Assembly (NCBI RefSeq): GCF_032854445.1
Contig: NC_088304.1
Span: 36,568,599 to 36,632,598, forward strand
Source of the DNA: Liolophura sinensis
Lineage: Eukaryota; Mollusca; Polyplacophora; Chitonida; Chitonidae
Direction of reading: 5' to 3'
DNA length: 64,000 bases
Shown: piece by piece, positions 30,615 to 43,055 of the stretch
Layout: every line of letters begins with the position of its first letter
Numbering within the stretch: the first letter of the stretch is position 1
The notes under the pieces: generated by a model
The model's input: the letters and a program-made list of their open reading frames with translations, nothing else
Databases searched by the model: none
Told to the model about the DNA's origin: nothing
Program-made: the position numbers and the translations under genes

Positions 30615-32135
30615 ATGTTTACTAAAGGCGACTGCATTGATAATGATGAATCAGACCATTGTACACCTAGTGACATATCACATGTTTCTAAACATCAGCT
30701 TGTAACTGAACAGCATAAAGACCCAGAAATTTCATGTTTGTTTGACAGAGCTCTCGATGATTGTGTTATTTCATCTGAACCTGTCTGTTATTATGTCAAG
30801 TCTGATATACTTATGCGTAAATGGAGACCACCTGATGTATCTGTTGATGATGACTGGGCTGTTAAACATCAGATTGTTGTACCTAAGGCATACCGAACTG
30901 AAATTTTACGTATGGCACATGAAATGCCATTACCTGGTCACTTGGGTGTTAACAAGACCTCCTACAGAATACTGAACCACTTCTTATGGCCAGGATTAAA
31001 GGGAGATGTAACCCAGTTTTGTAAATCATGTAATACATGCCAGGTAGTGGGTAAGCCTAATCAGACTATTGCTAAGGCACCATTAGAGCCTGTACCAGCT
31101 TTTCAAGAGCCATTCAGCAAAATATTGATTGATTGTGTAGGCCCTCTACCTAAGACGAAGTCTGGGAATCAGTATGTGTTAACTATTATGTGTACAGCAA
31201 CCAGATTTCCCGAAGCTGTTCCTTTAAGGAATATAAACACCAAGTCTGTTGTCAAAGCTTTAACAAGGTTTATTACTCTGTTTGAAAGATTTCACCAAAC
31301 ATTAAAGAACATGATTAAGACTTATTGTTATGATACAGAGAAAGACTGGGATGAAGGTATTCCAATTCTTATGTTTGCTGTTCGAGAGTCAGTACAAGAA
31401 TCATTGGGTTTCAGTCCATTTGATTTAGTATTTGGACATACTGTTAGAGGACCTTTGTTAATTTACAAGGAACAGTTTCTCAATGATGACACAAGTAATG
31501 TAAATCTTTTGGATTATGTATCTGATTTTCGTGCTAAGCTTGTCAGAGCATGGGAATTGGCTAAAGCCAATCTTGAATGTACTCAGAAGAATATGAAACG
31601 CAGATATGATGAGAAATCTGTTGTTCGGTCATTTCAACCTGGTCAGAAAGTTTTAGTATTGTTACCTGTACCTGGTAAATGCTTTGATGTCAGATATTTT
31701 GGTCCATATGTTGTTGACAAAAAACTGAGTGAGCTTAACTATGTTGTTAAAACACCTGATCGGCGCAAATCAAGTCAGTTATGTCACATTAACATGCTGA
31801 AACCCTATGTAAACAGAAGTGACACTGACAACACTGCTGTACATTCTGTTAATGTTGTTGTTGCTGACATTGACCAGAGTTGCTGTAATACAGATGATAT
31901 TGGCGAACAGTTGGTTGATTCTAAGCTCAATTCTTCAAAGCTTCAGAATTCAGATGTCTTAAACAACTTGATTCTAAACTGCAACATCTGGAACCCATTC
32001 AGCAACAGCAACTGTCTGAACTTGTTTTTGAGTTTTCACATTTGTTTCCGGAAGTACCATCAAGAACTGATGTCATCTTTCACGATGTTGATGTTGGTGA
32101 TGCCTCACCTATTAAACAGCACCCTTACAGGTTAA
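30615..32135 (+). pseudogene. LTR retrotransposon integrase (upstream of RT), core deleted
   Basis: H2C2 zinc finger (MAHEMPLPGHLGVNKT ... CKSCNTCQ, about 30915-31045), first catalytic Asp in ILIDCVGPLP (about 31125), then FITLF followed directly by ERFHQTLKN (31270-31300). The region carrying the second catalytic Asp is missing, although the Glu remains. Downstream is a GPY/F-type module (YFGPYVVDKKLSELNYVVKT, about 31695). The ORF runs past a frame change near 31970, after which RT begins in another frame. Placement before RT is the Gmr1 arrangement. Confidence 0.82.
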
Positions 32136-33352
32136 ACCCAGTGAAGGCTAAGTACCTCTCTAATGGGATTAAGTACCTGTTAGACAATGACTTTATCGAG
32201 CCTAGTCACAGTAACTGGAGTTCACCATGTATTTTGGTACCCAAGCCTGATGGTACATATAGAATGTGTACGGATTACAGGAAAGTCAACGCTGTCACTA
32301 AATCAGACAATTATCCAATACCTCGTATTGATGACTGTATTGACGCTGTTGGTCACATGTATCAAAGTTCGATCTGTTAAAAGGGTTTTGGCAGGTTCCT
32401 CTTACTGCTAGGGCTCGTGAAGTTTCAGCGTTTGCTACGGCCGATGGACTCATTCAGTACAAGGTAATGCCATTTGGAATGAGGAATAGCCCAGCTACGT
32501 ATCAACGCCTGATGAATGAGGTCACTTCCGGTTTGGACGGGTGTCGTGTCTACATAGATGACGTCATTATCTTCACCGACACTTGGGAACAGCACATTCC
32601 CAGAATACGCCAGTTGTTTAAGAGACTTAGTCAGGCTAAACTTACCGTCAATCTTGTAAAAAAGTGAATTTTGTTGTGCCACTGTCACATATTTGGGTCA
32701 TGTTGTCGGCCAAGGTCAAGTTAAGCCTATTGACTCCAAAGTCAGGGCTATTTCTACACTTCATATACCCTGTGACAAGAGGCAGCTTAACTACTTTTTG
32801 GGTATGGCTGGATATTACAGGAAATTCTCTCCAAATTTTTCGACTATTAGTGAACCATTGACTCATCTGTTGAAAAAGTCCAGCAAGTTTACTTGGTCAG
32901 ACGAGTGCCAGACTGCTTTTGATGAGATAAAAGCCATACTTAAAAGTTCGCCTGTGTTGTCAGCACCTAATTTTGAGAAAACTTTTAACTTAGCAGTTGA
33001 TGCAAGTGATGTTGCTATAGGTGCTGTTTTGCTTCAGGAGGACAATCTTGGTGTTGATCATCCAGTTTGTTTCTTTTCTCGTAAACTTAAGAAGTTTCAG
33101 AGAAATTATTCAACTGTTGAAAAAGAATGTTTGTCTGTTATTTTAGCTCTGCAACATTTTGAAGTTTATGTAACAGCTTCGAGACAACCTGTGATTGTAA
33201 ATACTGATCACAATCCACTTGTGTTTCTACAGAAAGTTAATGAGAATCAGATATTGTTACGGTGGAGTTTATTGTTGCAGGAATACAATCTTGAAATCAA
33301 ACATGTAAAGGGAAAAGATAATGTTATTGCAGATTGCTTGTCTCGTGTATAA
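32005..33352 (+). pseudogene. LTR retrotransposon reverse transcriptase-RNase H, frameshifted
   Basis: Three pieces: 32042-32380 (ASPIKQHPYRLNPVKAKYL, VPKPDGTYRMCTDYRKVN), 32381-32666 (MPFGMRNSPATYQRLM; active site YIDDVIIF at about 32550), and 32693-33352, the connection plus RNase H (AVDASDVAIGAVL, STVEKECLSVILALQHFEVY, NTDHNPLVFL, ending DCLSRV). Frame changes near 32365 and 32665. Motif residues look preserved. It ends about 100 bp before the purine tract. Confidence 0.88.
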
Positions 33353-33465
33353 GTTGTGTATAAAATGTTTAAATACATGTGGTTTTACAATGTTGTATAT
33401 ATTATTGTTTAACATATATTGTTTAACATATATTCTAAGTAAAAAAAAGTTAGGAAAACTTTTTT

Positions 33466-33482
33466 TTCTTGAAGGGTGGGTG
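33466..33482 (+). promoter_or_regulatory. Polypurine tract
   Basis: The purine-rich GAAGGGTGGGTG lies immediately before the 3' LTR and is the expected plus-strand primer. Confidence 0.5.
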
Positions 33483-33902
33483 TGTTATGTGCACGACTGC
33501 CGTCAGTTTCTAAATTTAGCTTGCCACTGTTTACATACGCTGAGTTCAGCGCCTGCTGTCTGGCTCTACCTTAGAATATTCCAGAATGCGCTCAGTTCGG
33601 TGCCTGTTTGTTTACATCAAGTGTTCAGGAATTTTCTTATTCTAGACAATTCCACCAGGCTATATAAGACCTATGAAAGCAGGTCAAAAGGAGGAGAGAA
33701 CGGAGACAACGGAGAATTATTGAGGGTTTTGGATGCTTTCGCTGTGTATTACTTTAGCAGGCCTTTTGTGCTGAATTTTGGTGTCTTTATATCCTCTGGC
33801 TTTGTTATATCCTATCTCCACCGAGCACTTGTTCAGTCTGAACTTGTATGTTTAATTTGTGCTCTTGTATACACAGTGCTTATTAGTACACGGACCATGT
33901 CT
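33483..33902 (+). repeat. 3' LTR, truncated
   Basis: It starts TGTTATGTGCAC and follows the 5' LTR to ...CACGGACCATGTCT, then switches to unrelated DNA at about 33903; the last 330 bp are absent. Confidence 0.9.
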
Positions 33903-34710
33903 TTCCTCGCTAAAATCAAAAAAGTTCTACTGTATGATGTGGTGTGTTAAAAGTGCTTAGCAACTTTTATTAATAGCATTTCCTATAACATGGGTGTCCT
34001 ATCGAGGGACTGACGCCAGTATCCCAACCACCAAACCATTCGACCCAGCAGCAGATGACTGCTACGGCGCCATAGATTTGGCTTCAGTGAGTTCTGTAAA
34101 TTGTGTGCTTGTTTGGATTGTCAATTAAAATAACAAAGACCACATTTACGACATGAGAGGACCATTGTTTACTCTTTGGCGATTGTATATGTCACTTCAC
34201 CTAACAGTGAGCGATTCCTTCAGTACCTATTGAACACGCATTTGCGGGGCTTATCCCGTTATTTGGTACATATTGATTACTGTTATCGGTATACACACAC
34301 GGTTAATTTATTGCTGTACCCAGACTATCCCAAGTAACAATTAAGGGTACAGAACTAATCACACGATGGTATCCGTGATCTGTATGATTCAGGTGCGAAG
34401 TGTTGCGTGGCCAAAAGCAGCAATTAAAATAATGCTTCAAAGGCCGGACCTTCCGTTTTAGAACAATAGGTACTTGACATTTCATTGTGTACTAACTCTG
34501 CCACAAAGGTGTCATTTGTATAGTTTTAACTCATCACTCTCCGAAACCATTAATCCATGTCCCTATCCTGACACTTTATTTTCCTGCGGGACTTAAGTCC
34601 GTCTGGTGGTATTAGGAGCTGGCTATTCCAATGACGATTGGCCGTTCTATCTATGATGTATATAAACAAGTGAATGGTCTCAGTTTATATAGTCAGTCTG
34701 AGACCTCGAC
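33903..34710. other. No gene; upstream of the receptor pseudogene
   Basis: AT-rich. A TATA-like TATATAAA at 34659-34666 and TCAGTC at 34693-34698 lie ahead of the ATG at 34711 and might be its old core promoter. No other feature recognised. Confidence 0.35.
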
Positions 34711-37700
34711 ATGAGGACGGCTTCGCGATCGCTTGGGTGGAGAGGTACAGTTTTCTATGGAATCATGCCATATACTTTGACAACTCGCCCTTCTGAAGGC
34801 AACGTGACAGACACGATTTTTGACAGGACAGATAAAACCGATATCGTCGTAAACACAATTCCTGATGACACAGCCAAGACTACTTCACAACGTGAGAATA
34901 TTTACTCCCCGGGGATTTATTCTGGAATGACGGAAGATCCTAATAATGCAGAAAAAAAACACCGATGAGAATACACCTCAGATAAATCCGAGTTCAGGGA
35001 ACGTGTGGCCTACTAGCACTGACAGAGATGATGTAACGTGGGATAACTTCACTGACCCACCCATTATGGTATATACTGACTATCAATTCAATCTTCCCCA
35101 CACAAACATTCCTGGCCACGGATGTTACAAAATTTATCTGCGGGTCTGGGAAACTCTGTAATCAGACACACGCACAGGAAAATGGTCATTGTATAGTTGA
35201 GTGCGACCCTTGTCAATGTGACCAGATGTGCCACTTCTACGAAGACTGCTGTCCTGATCTATTATATGTCGACTCTCCTCTTTCCGTCCACTCCTTTCCC
35301 TTATGTATCGTGTTCGAAAGAATACTGGACGGTTTGGGGAAATTTGTCAGATATATTTATGGTGAGTTCGTGTCCACCTGATGCACATCCTATCACAGCA
35401 GAGAAATGTGTACGGCTAGATATAAACGATCAAGACCAGGCTACGCCTGTATCGGTTTTGAACTCCCAGATTACCTAAAGGAACATCTTCTGTGCCCAGT
35501 GTCACAATGTGTTTAACGCACAGGCTTGGAGACATCATGTCGCCTGTTTCTCGGACAATGCGCTGAACTATGCCAAGTCAAAGGCTGATTTGTGGTGTCG
35601 TGTGTTGGCGGATGAAGGGTGTGAAGTCTTATGCACCCAATGATGTAACTGAGAAAATGTCACCTCTCTGACGTGGACATGTGTGGCGTGAACCCAGATC
35701 CTGTGATAGAAAATGTGTCTCCTTTAAAAACACAGTGGATTATTATGGAGAAAGTTCATCTTATACCACGTATAGAAATATATTTTGTGCTGTTTGCAAC
35801 GACGAAAAATTAGACAAATCAATGGGATGTTCTCGAGTGATGTCTCCATTTGTACCACCGCCTCTGAACCTATTACTGGATGTCAACCGCAAATCCGCAC
35901 AACCACTAACAAGCTGGAAAGAAATCCGCATGAGTGAAAAAGAGCAGGCTTTTGACCTATGCACGGTAAGTTTATCTACTGTGTTTACTCGAAGACAAAG
36001 CAGTGTTTTAACATTGAAAAAGACAACTCATGTTACAAATGTACCAGTTGAGATTTTTCCAATAACTTTACCTTTATCTGTTGTTGTATGCACCAGTTAT
36101 ATAGGGCAAAACAATTTACATTTTCCTTTAACATCAAAACTGCGAAATGTGTTGTCCCTTTTTTGTTACGAACTAGATTATTTTTTCTAATATACTAATA
36201 GACTCAAAGCGCAAGTAGTAAACCCAGAGCAGTGACAAAAGAAGATAACAAATGGCCACACGTAACAGGTGGAATAAGGCCTGTTGTTAATTTGCCTCAG
36301 CTGGAGTTATATTCTAAATGTTAATGCAAGTGCTTAAATGATAGCAAAGGACATGCTTCATACCACCATGGCTTAAGAATCAGGTGACAAATGTAGTAAA
36401 GTTAATTGTGATTTATTAGACGTCACTAGTCTAGAACTACTTAAAATGCTGTTTTCTCATCACATATATCTTACAATAGCATGCTTGGCTTGTGCTTCTG
36501 TTAAAAGCAGTGCTCTCCCTGCAACTGATCGAACTCTCGCTAACATAATTCCGGCTTCAAATCAAGACGTGAGTGATCAAGGAAGGTACTGGTCCATTCC
36601 TAGCTCTTTCGTTTCTTAAGCACATAATAGTTAACACCGTCATGTAAGATTTAAAAGATCGTTAGTGCGGCTCAATAAAATGATAAAATCTCACTATACG
36701 TCGGGTCTTCTTTATAATAAGCTGTCGACGACGCTCTTTTGACCGTTTGGGCAGCTTAACGTTAGTTGATGATCTTTTGTATATTCTTCACAAGAAAGGA
36801 GGCGACAGTACACTTAACTAAAGAAGCAGATCTCGTTACCGCTAGGGGCAAAATTTTCACCCACGGTCAGACAAACGCCACACAGCTAGAAAATGTTTTG
36901 TCTAAGGTCATGTTGGAAGATTTACAATTCCTCTGGAGAAATCGTTACGTTATCGAGCAGGCCCTATTTCTGTTCTCAACCATTTGAAGATCCAGCGGAT
37001 ATGACGCCTGTGGTGGGGGAAGCTCACGCAGCATTTTCCATTGATTTATTTCCCAAATGCCAACGTTATAAATGCACTGATGAGGTAACGTATCAAACCA
37101 TTCCACTGGGCTGCCCATTTGTAGAATACACTGATCGTTTTTGAGGAAAACTTTACTTTCGATCCACTCACATATAAGTTGGAGTTTGACAATTATTCCT
37201 TTCACTTAAATCGAAACGAATTCCGTTGCTGTGGTAGGATTTTGAGGATATGTGTTGACACTATCGCCAACATAACTCAGGTGATATTTGGCAACAGGAC
37301 GCAGGCAATAAGGGAAGGTCAAAACTTAGCTCTCTCCATCGCGTCCCTGGTCTGTATCAGTTTGCCCCTCGCTGGCCTATTGTTCACTTTCGTTTTCTAC
37401 TGCGTTGTGCCAAAACTTACCTGGAAAAAATAGCAATGCGCTTGTATTCCACCTGTTTTGCTCACATCTTCTCTTCCTGACAACGGCTAACAGGACAACA
37501 AAAGTTGTACTGTGTCAGGTACTTGGGGTACTTGTTTACTTTTTCTAGATGGCCTCATTTACCTTAATGCTGATTTGTCCATATCATATGTACAGAGTCT
37601 TCACAAGCATACGGGCTTACGTAAGCGAAGGTAACCGAGATATGAAAAAGTTGATTATGTGTTCTCTCTCTGGCATTTTTATTCCAGTATTTATTATTAC

Positions 37701-38060
37701 ATCATGTATAATAACACACGATGTTCAAAGCAGAGGAGTAGATATCGGATATGGTGGGGCCATATACTTTCTGAACAGTCCCTTGTCTATTGGTGTTTTC
37801 TTTGTTGGTCCTTTGGCTTTCATTCTTGTCATGAACGCTATATTTTTACAAAGACAATTCTTGCGATAAGTTCAGTTCCTGACATAAAGGAAGCCTCCAT
37901 CAAATCCAAAAAGCAACACGTCTTTGTCTACATCAAACTTTCCCTGCTCTTCGACTTCACTTGGATATTCGGGATTCTGGCAACCGTTTTATAGTCTACA
38001 GGGCTACAGTACGTATTTACCGTTCTGACGGGGAGTCAAGGCTTACTGTGTCAACAAACG
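34711..38060 (+). pseudogene. 7TM receptor (secretin/methuselah-like superfamily) with somatomedin-B-like module, broken
   Basis: Read in several frames: a Ser/Thr-rich N-terminus from 34711 (frameshift in the A8 run at 34952-34959); a somatomedin-B-like Cys module (CDPCQCDQMCHFYEDCCPDL, about 35200-35265) in another frame; a Cys motif RNIFCAQCHN at about 35482 just after an in-frame TAA (35476-35478); a second one, TYRNIFCAVCN, at about 35775; and a candidate donor T|GTAAGT near 35966. From 36766 come an extracellular stalk, then TM1 (LSIASLVCISLPLAGLLFTF, about 37335), TM2-3 (HLFCSHLLFLTT; MASFTLMLICPYHMYRVFTS, 37549), TM4 (IMCSLSGIFIPVFIITSC), TM5 (SIGVFFVGPLAFILVMNA), TM6 (YIKLSLLFDFTWIFGILAT, about 37930) and TM7 (LQYVFTVLTGSQGL). 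At least six lesions mark a pseudogene. The family is inferred from helix patterns and the SMB module; methuselah-like or adhesion type cannot be separated. Confidence 0.72.
36210..36480 (+). repeat. Segment related to 40350-40590
   Basis: Shared stretches are GCAGTGAC, ACAGGTG, TTTATTTCAGTTAG-like/TTGCCTCAGCTGGAGTTATATTC, ACCATGGC and GACGTCACTAGTCTAGAA-TACT. It lies inside the receptor pseudogene, probably in an intron. Either an old local duplication or two copies of one repeat. Confidence 0.55.
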
Positions 38061-39086
38061 TACCTGGGCGGAATTAAAAGCCGAAATATCTGGCGACAAG
38101 AAATCTCGCTTTAATGACAGCTGAAATAAGAAATACACCATGTCTACGGACACCAGAGATATCTATTCTAAAAACTGACGCCGGAAACGATTCTTTCATC
38201 TGTTTCTGACTACATCATTTCGAAGTAAGACAAAAGCTTATAGACTTCACCTGTATCGCTGAGACAAGGTTGCGGATACACTGTAGAAGGAAATAAGTGT
38301 GTGATTGTGACAGAAAACACTCAACTCCTTTGACTTTTATCCTTTAATAGAGGAGTTAAAATGATCTGAAATATTATTCAAACTGTCATTAAGCAATTTA
38401 CCATTTAGTTTTGGACTAAATAGAGGGACTTTGGACATTTGCACATGTCAGTATCTTTAGAGTCAACTATAACTTATTTCTGTTCTGACAGGAGTGGTCA
38501 ATCAGTTCAGATTATTAGATAACTCGCACCTTGTCCTACAGAACTTTTGGAACTGCGACGGAAATGAGATAACTTGCAACTGGTCACACAATACTATTGG
38601 AACAGCGACGAAAATGAGATAACTTGCAACTGGTCGCACAGAAGCAGTGAACCAGCACAAGCTCTACAACTGGTCCCACTGAAGCGCTGAGCCAGCACAA
38701 CCTATTCATCTGGTGGCACAGAAGGGGTGAACCAGCACAAGATATACATTTGGTCGCACAGAGTAAATGGAGCAGCGATGAAATTCACATAACTTACATC
38801 TGATTGCATTGTACTGATGAAGGGGTTAACATTATTGCATAACTTGTATCTCGTTGTACGGAGCTAGTGAACGAGGAGCGCTTGTGTCGTAAATGTCAAA
38901 TAGAAATTATTTCCCGTGGAGAATTCCTTTCTGTACTAACAATCAGTTTGATAGCTGAGATATGTGGACATAGTGTAGTTTTTGTGATCAGTTTTTCTTT
39001 GTGTGTGTATGTGACAATATCCTAACGCCGTGAAAATGTTTAATTCACTATATATCCATTTTTCAAGTGCTGTTAACCATATGCCT
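38061..39086. other. No gene; contains a 50-bp tandem repeat
   Basis: AT-rich apart from the tandem array at 38518-38800. Confidence 0.5.
38518..38800. repeat. Tandem repeat, about 50 bp period, degenerate
   Basis: The first units start at 38518, 38568 and 38618 (GATAACTTGCAACTGGTC...CAGCGACG-AAATGA). Later units, such as those around AACCAGCACAAG, are shorter, about 42 bp. Five to six units in all. Confidence 0.75.
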
Positions 39087-39099
39087 CAAATAAAACTAG

Positions 39100-39361
39100 G
39101 GGCCTCCGTGGCTCAGTTGGTTAGTGCGCTAGCGCAGCGTAATGACCTGGGAGCCTCTCACCAATGCTGTGAGTTCATGTCCAGCTCATGTTGGCTTCCC
39201 CTCCGGCCGTACGTGGAAAGGTCTTCCAGCAACCTGCGGATGGTCATGGGTTTCCCCCGGGCTATGCCCGGTTTCCTCCCACCAAAATGCTGGCCGCCGT
39301 CGTATAGGTAAAATATTCTTGAGTACGGCGTAAAACACCAATCAAATAATAAATAAATAAA
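39100..39361 (+). repeat. tRNA-derived SINE, family 1, full length
   Basis: A head with a box-A-like TGGCTCAGTTGG and a box-B-like GAGTTCATGTCCAGC, a conserved body and an (AAATA)n tail. Target duplication CAAATAAAACTAG (13 bp) at 39087-39099 and 39362-39374. Confidence 0.93.
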
Positions 39362-39374
39362 CAAATAAAACTAG

Positions 39375-42300
39375 CTGGTAGAACCCTCGCTCTCATTGTT
39401 CATTGAGTGACAATAGGCAGTAAACGACATTTCTGAAGCAAACTGTTGCCAGCTGTTCAAATCAGTTCAAATGTGTTTCATATAGTTGCATACGCGAGAG
39501 TTTTAACTCTAGATCAGTCAGTCTCAGACAATGAGGTCACACGTTCGAACCCATCTCTCGCTGCTCGTGGCTTTTAGTTTAGAGGTTTGTAGTGTACTTG
39601 GGAAAGGTAGATGGCAGAATTCAAACACTATTAGGTCTTGTACAGTAGAAATTTATTAACTAATATGTTTCGTCTAAGCTTTCATTTGACTCGTGGAATG
39701 TCTCCTTGTCACTGAGTTGAAGGCAGCGGATGTTTTTGTCAGATGAGGAGAGGGTAACCGCTGAAATACGGCTTCTTATCAACTACCCTCAGTTATTATC
39801 GCCTATATAGGTTTGAACTTAGAACACTCATTGAAGAGAATATCTATTGAGATGCGGCAGGAGGCAGAAACTATTAAATAAATATTAGATTTTGACATAA
39901 ACGCACGAAATGCACCACAGGACAAATTCAATTGATCTTTGTCAGAGTGACTGAATTTTTCGCACGAAATCTCTGAAGTCTTCATTGTCGTCAGTGTCAT
40001 AAATTGGAACTTTAACGTTGCTCAACACTTATTCGAATTAATACGGCAGTAGAATTTTCTTTATAGCTAAAATTCATTTCGAAATTTACACTGCTGTTTT
40101 CTATTCACATGTTAAATGACTAACCACCCTTGGTGTGATTAGCCATGACGTAACAACTGAGAGTTCGGGTCACCGGCTGGATGGCGGCTAGGAAAGTAAG
40201 TCTCTGCTTTTAAGTGGATTTACAGTCATTATTGTTTAAAGTCATGTTCGGAACTTTTCTCGCAGAATATGGTTTAATCGGGATATAATCATTATAAACA
40301 AGATCATTAGCTAATCGTTTAAGGAATAATGAGAAGATAACAAAACACTTACAGCACTGAGGGTGAGACCATAGCAGTGACGATGGTGTGATAATTGGTC
40401 ACAGGTGACACAAAGGCGGCCTCTTGTCAATTTATTTCAGTTAGGGTTTTATTCTTACTGTGCATGTAAATGTATATACTGGTATAGCACCATGGCCTAA
40501 TCAGAATTTGGTAAAAAACACTTAGATGTCACTAGTCTAGAATTACTCAAAACGCTGTTCTGATGTCACATATAACATATATACACATTAAAACAAGGCA
40601 AATTACTCAAAACGCCGTTCTGATGTCACATATAATATACACACACATTAAAATAAGGCAAATGGACCGGGCCTTGGGGATGCTTAGTCCTCGCGGATGC
40701 TTTTCCACCGGGCTCACAACGTCGGAGTTGATGATTTCGAAAAATTTATATCCAGCTTTGAAACAAATATTAAATTTTCAAATGCATTATCCATTTGACA
40801 AGCATTAGGCTAATGCAAATGTCAACCACAATCTATCCTTGGTTAAAGTTTAAAGTTTGGTTTATTCTGCAGTACCATGAGCACTCATGCAGTGATTACT
40901 ATGCCTCGGTAGCGAAGGCCCATGCAAACCACGTAAGCTACCAGAAGAGTAACGTTGTGTTATTTTCTCTCCCACTGATGGTACTTGACATATTTTATCT
41001 TTTTGAATGCCAGTGATCCATATCTAACAGCTCGGCCTGGGTTTGTTGTGTAAAGTATTATTCGTGGTAAATCGCGTACACACTGTGAAGGGGATTGTCA
41101 TTCTGTTGATGACCTTCATGATCAGTAGCAGGGCAAACATGAAGGGTGCATGTACTTTATATAATGAATGTCAGAAGCCATCATTTTACCAAAACACTAA
41201 ATGTAGCGTTAAATCAGTGTCAAAATGTCAAGGACACTCATTTTAAGCTGTATTCAGCATTTCTGAAGGGTTGAACTACATTATTAGGCAAAACTTAATA
41301 AATAAGCAAACATGTTAGGGATGAGATATCATCTTTCACGTGGGAATGATAACGTTCAAAATCAAAACTAAACAGACTAAAAAACTTTTAACATTAAGTA
41401 AAGCACAAAATAGATAAAGTTCGAAAACAAGATTAGAAATATCTTTTAAGATTTTGGTGAATACGAAACATTCTCGGTGTATACCGATCGATATAATATA
41501 TCATATATACATGTTTTAAAAGAGAAGGACCTATTCTGTTCACCAGCCCCCACAGTGCGCTGTAGCTCATGATAGTCTGGATGGTAGATGTTGTTATCTA
41601 AACATCAAGCCAGTAACGTTTTAAATGAACTTTCAATTTTGAACCAGAATATCTTGTTCACTACAACGCTGTCCTGAGGGATTTGTGGACTCAGGGGGAA
41701 AAAAAATTTCTACATAAATTCTAGATTGTTTCCCCGAGGACGCCCTAAGCGTTAAGAAGACAAGGAGACTTTAGCCCGACACGAATGGCGCAATACTGTA
41801 CCCTGGACATGGAGACATTTGTCTTGGTTTTGTTATAACAGATCACCGTTATAATTACATCAATAACTTCGGCTTTCTTTAGTGCTAATATTTATAAACG
41901 ATATCATTGATCGTTAACTGAATGGGGCTGGTCTGAATATACTCCCTTGTTAAACTCCAGTGACTGTGAGGTAACGCGAGATGAATTTTCAGGCGTGAAA
42001 ATACGAGATTTGGGACCTCGCCTTTTACAGCATGGAGTATGTAGGTTATGTCACAACAGTGACAAATATTTTGTAGGCAGAGTGAAATAAGACATGATAT
42101 CAGCAGAAAGTCGCAGAATTTCGAGAGATCGTAGATGAAGTCGATGTTTTCAGCTTAAGAGTTGACGGAAGTCTGCTGTATTATGGATTTGAAAAATACA
42201 TAACGTTTATTCCGGGTTTTCTAGGTAAGTTTACAAATCTAGGTCAAAGCTAGGTCATCAACTAACTTATGCCGCTTTAGTTCGGAAAGTCTCCACTGGC

Positions 42301-42589
42301 CATTTTCTGTGGTCCCACCTAATCACAGCTTACTCATAAAAAAGCACTTTTGAAATGGGAGAGTGATCTCAAGGGCGTGCTTTGGTGCGGCCGCGGCCGT
42401 ATTGCTGGAATATCTCATGACTAATATATATGTGAAGTTCGATACTGCACTGGATCTATCAAGTCTATCCCCCGTGGCTGGACGTTTGATGGCGACAACA
42501 CAATCGTCACAATCCTACATCTTATTTCGACGTATATTTGAAGAACGATGACAGATATTGTATCATGACTTCTATTTAGCATGAAATCA
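39375..42589. other. Gene-poor AT-rich DNA
   Basis: No coding region believed. It includes the repeat segment 40350-40590 and a direct duplication of about 60 bp (40548-40606 and 40607-40661: TACTCAAAACGC-GTTCTGATGTCACATATAA). Confidence 0.5.
40548..40661 (+). repeat. Direct tandem duplication, about 59 bp
   Basis: Two consecutive copies of AATTACTCAAAACGC-GTTCTGATGTCACATATAAYATA...ACACATTAAAA-AAGGCAA. Confidence 0.85.
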
Positions 42590-42790
42590 TTTCAGTTTCG
42601 AAATTGTGAATTATCCAGAAATGGATAGTCATATACCAATGGATCCTGTTCATACGTATCCCTCCGTGTAGCATTTGCTAGATTCTGTATAAAATATGAT
42701 GGTATGACAAGTTCTTGATTACAAAACTAGACCGTCGGCAATATTCCATCACACGCATTCCTTTCAAGGATTTTTAAATTAAACGATATT
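42590..42790 (+). pseudogene. Retroelement fragment, relative of 2205-2495
   Basis: It aligns with 2254-2460 with several deletions (AATTGTGAATTATCC, GATAGTCATATACCAA, GTGTAGCATTTG, AACTAG). No open frame remains. Confidence 0.5.
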
Positions 42791-42929
42791 AACTGTACAC
42801 AGACCTGTGATCAAATAAGGTTCCGGTTAAAAAAAATTCAAAAAGGGTCCTTGTTGCTGTCTGGCTTTGCGCTCAGTCCTGAGAAGTTATCACATGAAAA
42901 CAGGACTGGTTGTCTGGTGTCAGTATAAC

Positions 42930-43055
42930 GCGACAAGGTGGGATGTCATGTCTGATGTCTTCGGCATAATATTCCAGTGGCGGGATGGGCTCGCCGTGCA
43001 ACCATCATTTTTATGTTGTTACATGACTAAAAATCATTAAGTACGACGTACAACT
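42930..43055 (+). repeat. Degenerate SINE family 2
   Basis: The tail segment (CATGACTAAAAATCATTAAGTACGACGTACAACTTCAAGC, split into shorter matches) parallels the 25210-25290 tail of the SINE in gag. The head is not preserved. Confidence 0.45.

Larger units (their letters stand above)
24088..33902 (+). mobile_element. Gmr1-like Ty3/gypsy LTR retrotransposon, interrupted and 3'-truncated
   Basis: It has a 5' LTR (24088-24832), a tRNA-Pro-type primer site, gag, a CCHC protein, then integrase, then reverse transcriptase/RNase H, a purine tract, and a 3' LTR cut at 33902. Integrase before RT is the order of Gmr1-like elements and not of ordinary Ty3/gypsy elements. Insertions: a SINE (24965-25292) and a Harbinger (25539-29220). 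By eye the 415 bp shared by the LTRs differ at about five bases plus one 9-bp indel, so the insertion is fairly young, yet pol contains frameshifts and a deletion. Confidence 0.88.

Noticed and set aside
34659-34698. TATA plus initiator as a firm promoter
   Set aside because: The spacing is longer than usual and the gene downstream is a pseudogene; mentioned only as a possibility.
39100-39180. tRNA-like sequence that could be called a tRNA gene
   Set aside because: Followed by SINE body, tail and target duplication; it is the head of a SINE. The same applies to 63062 and 24965.
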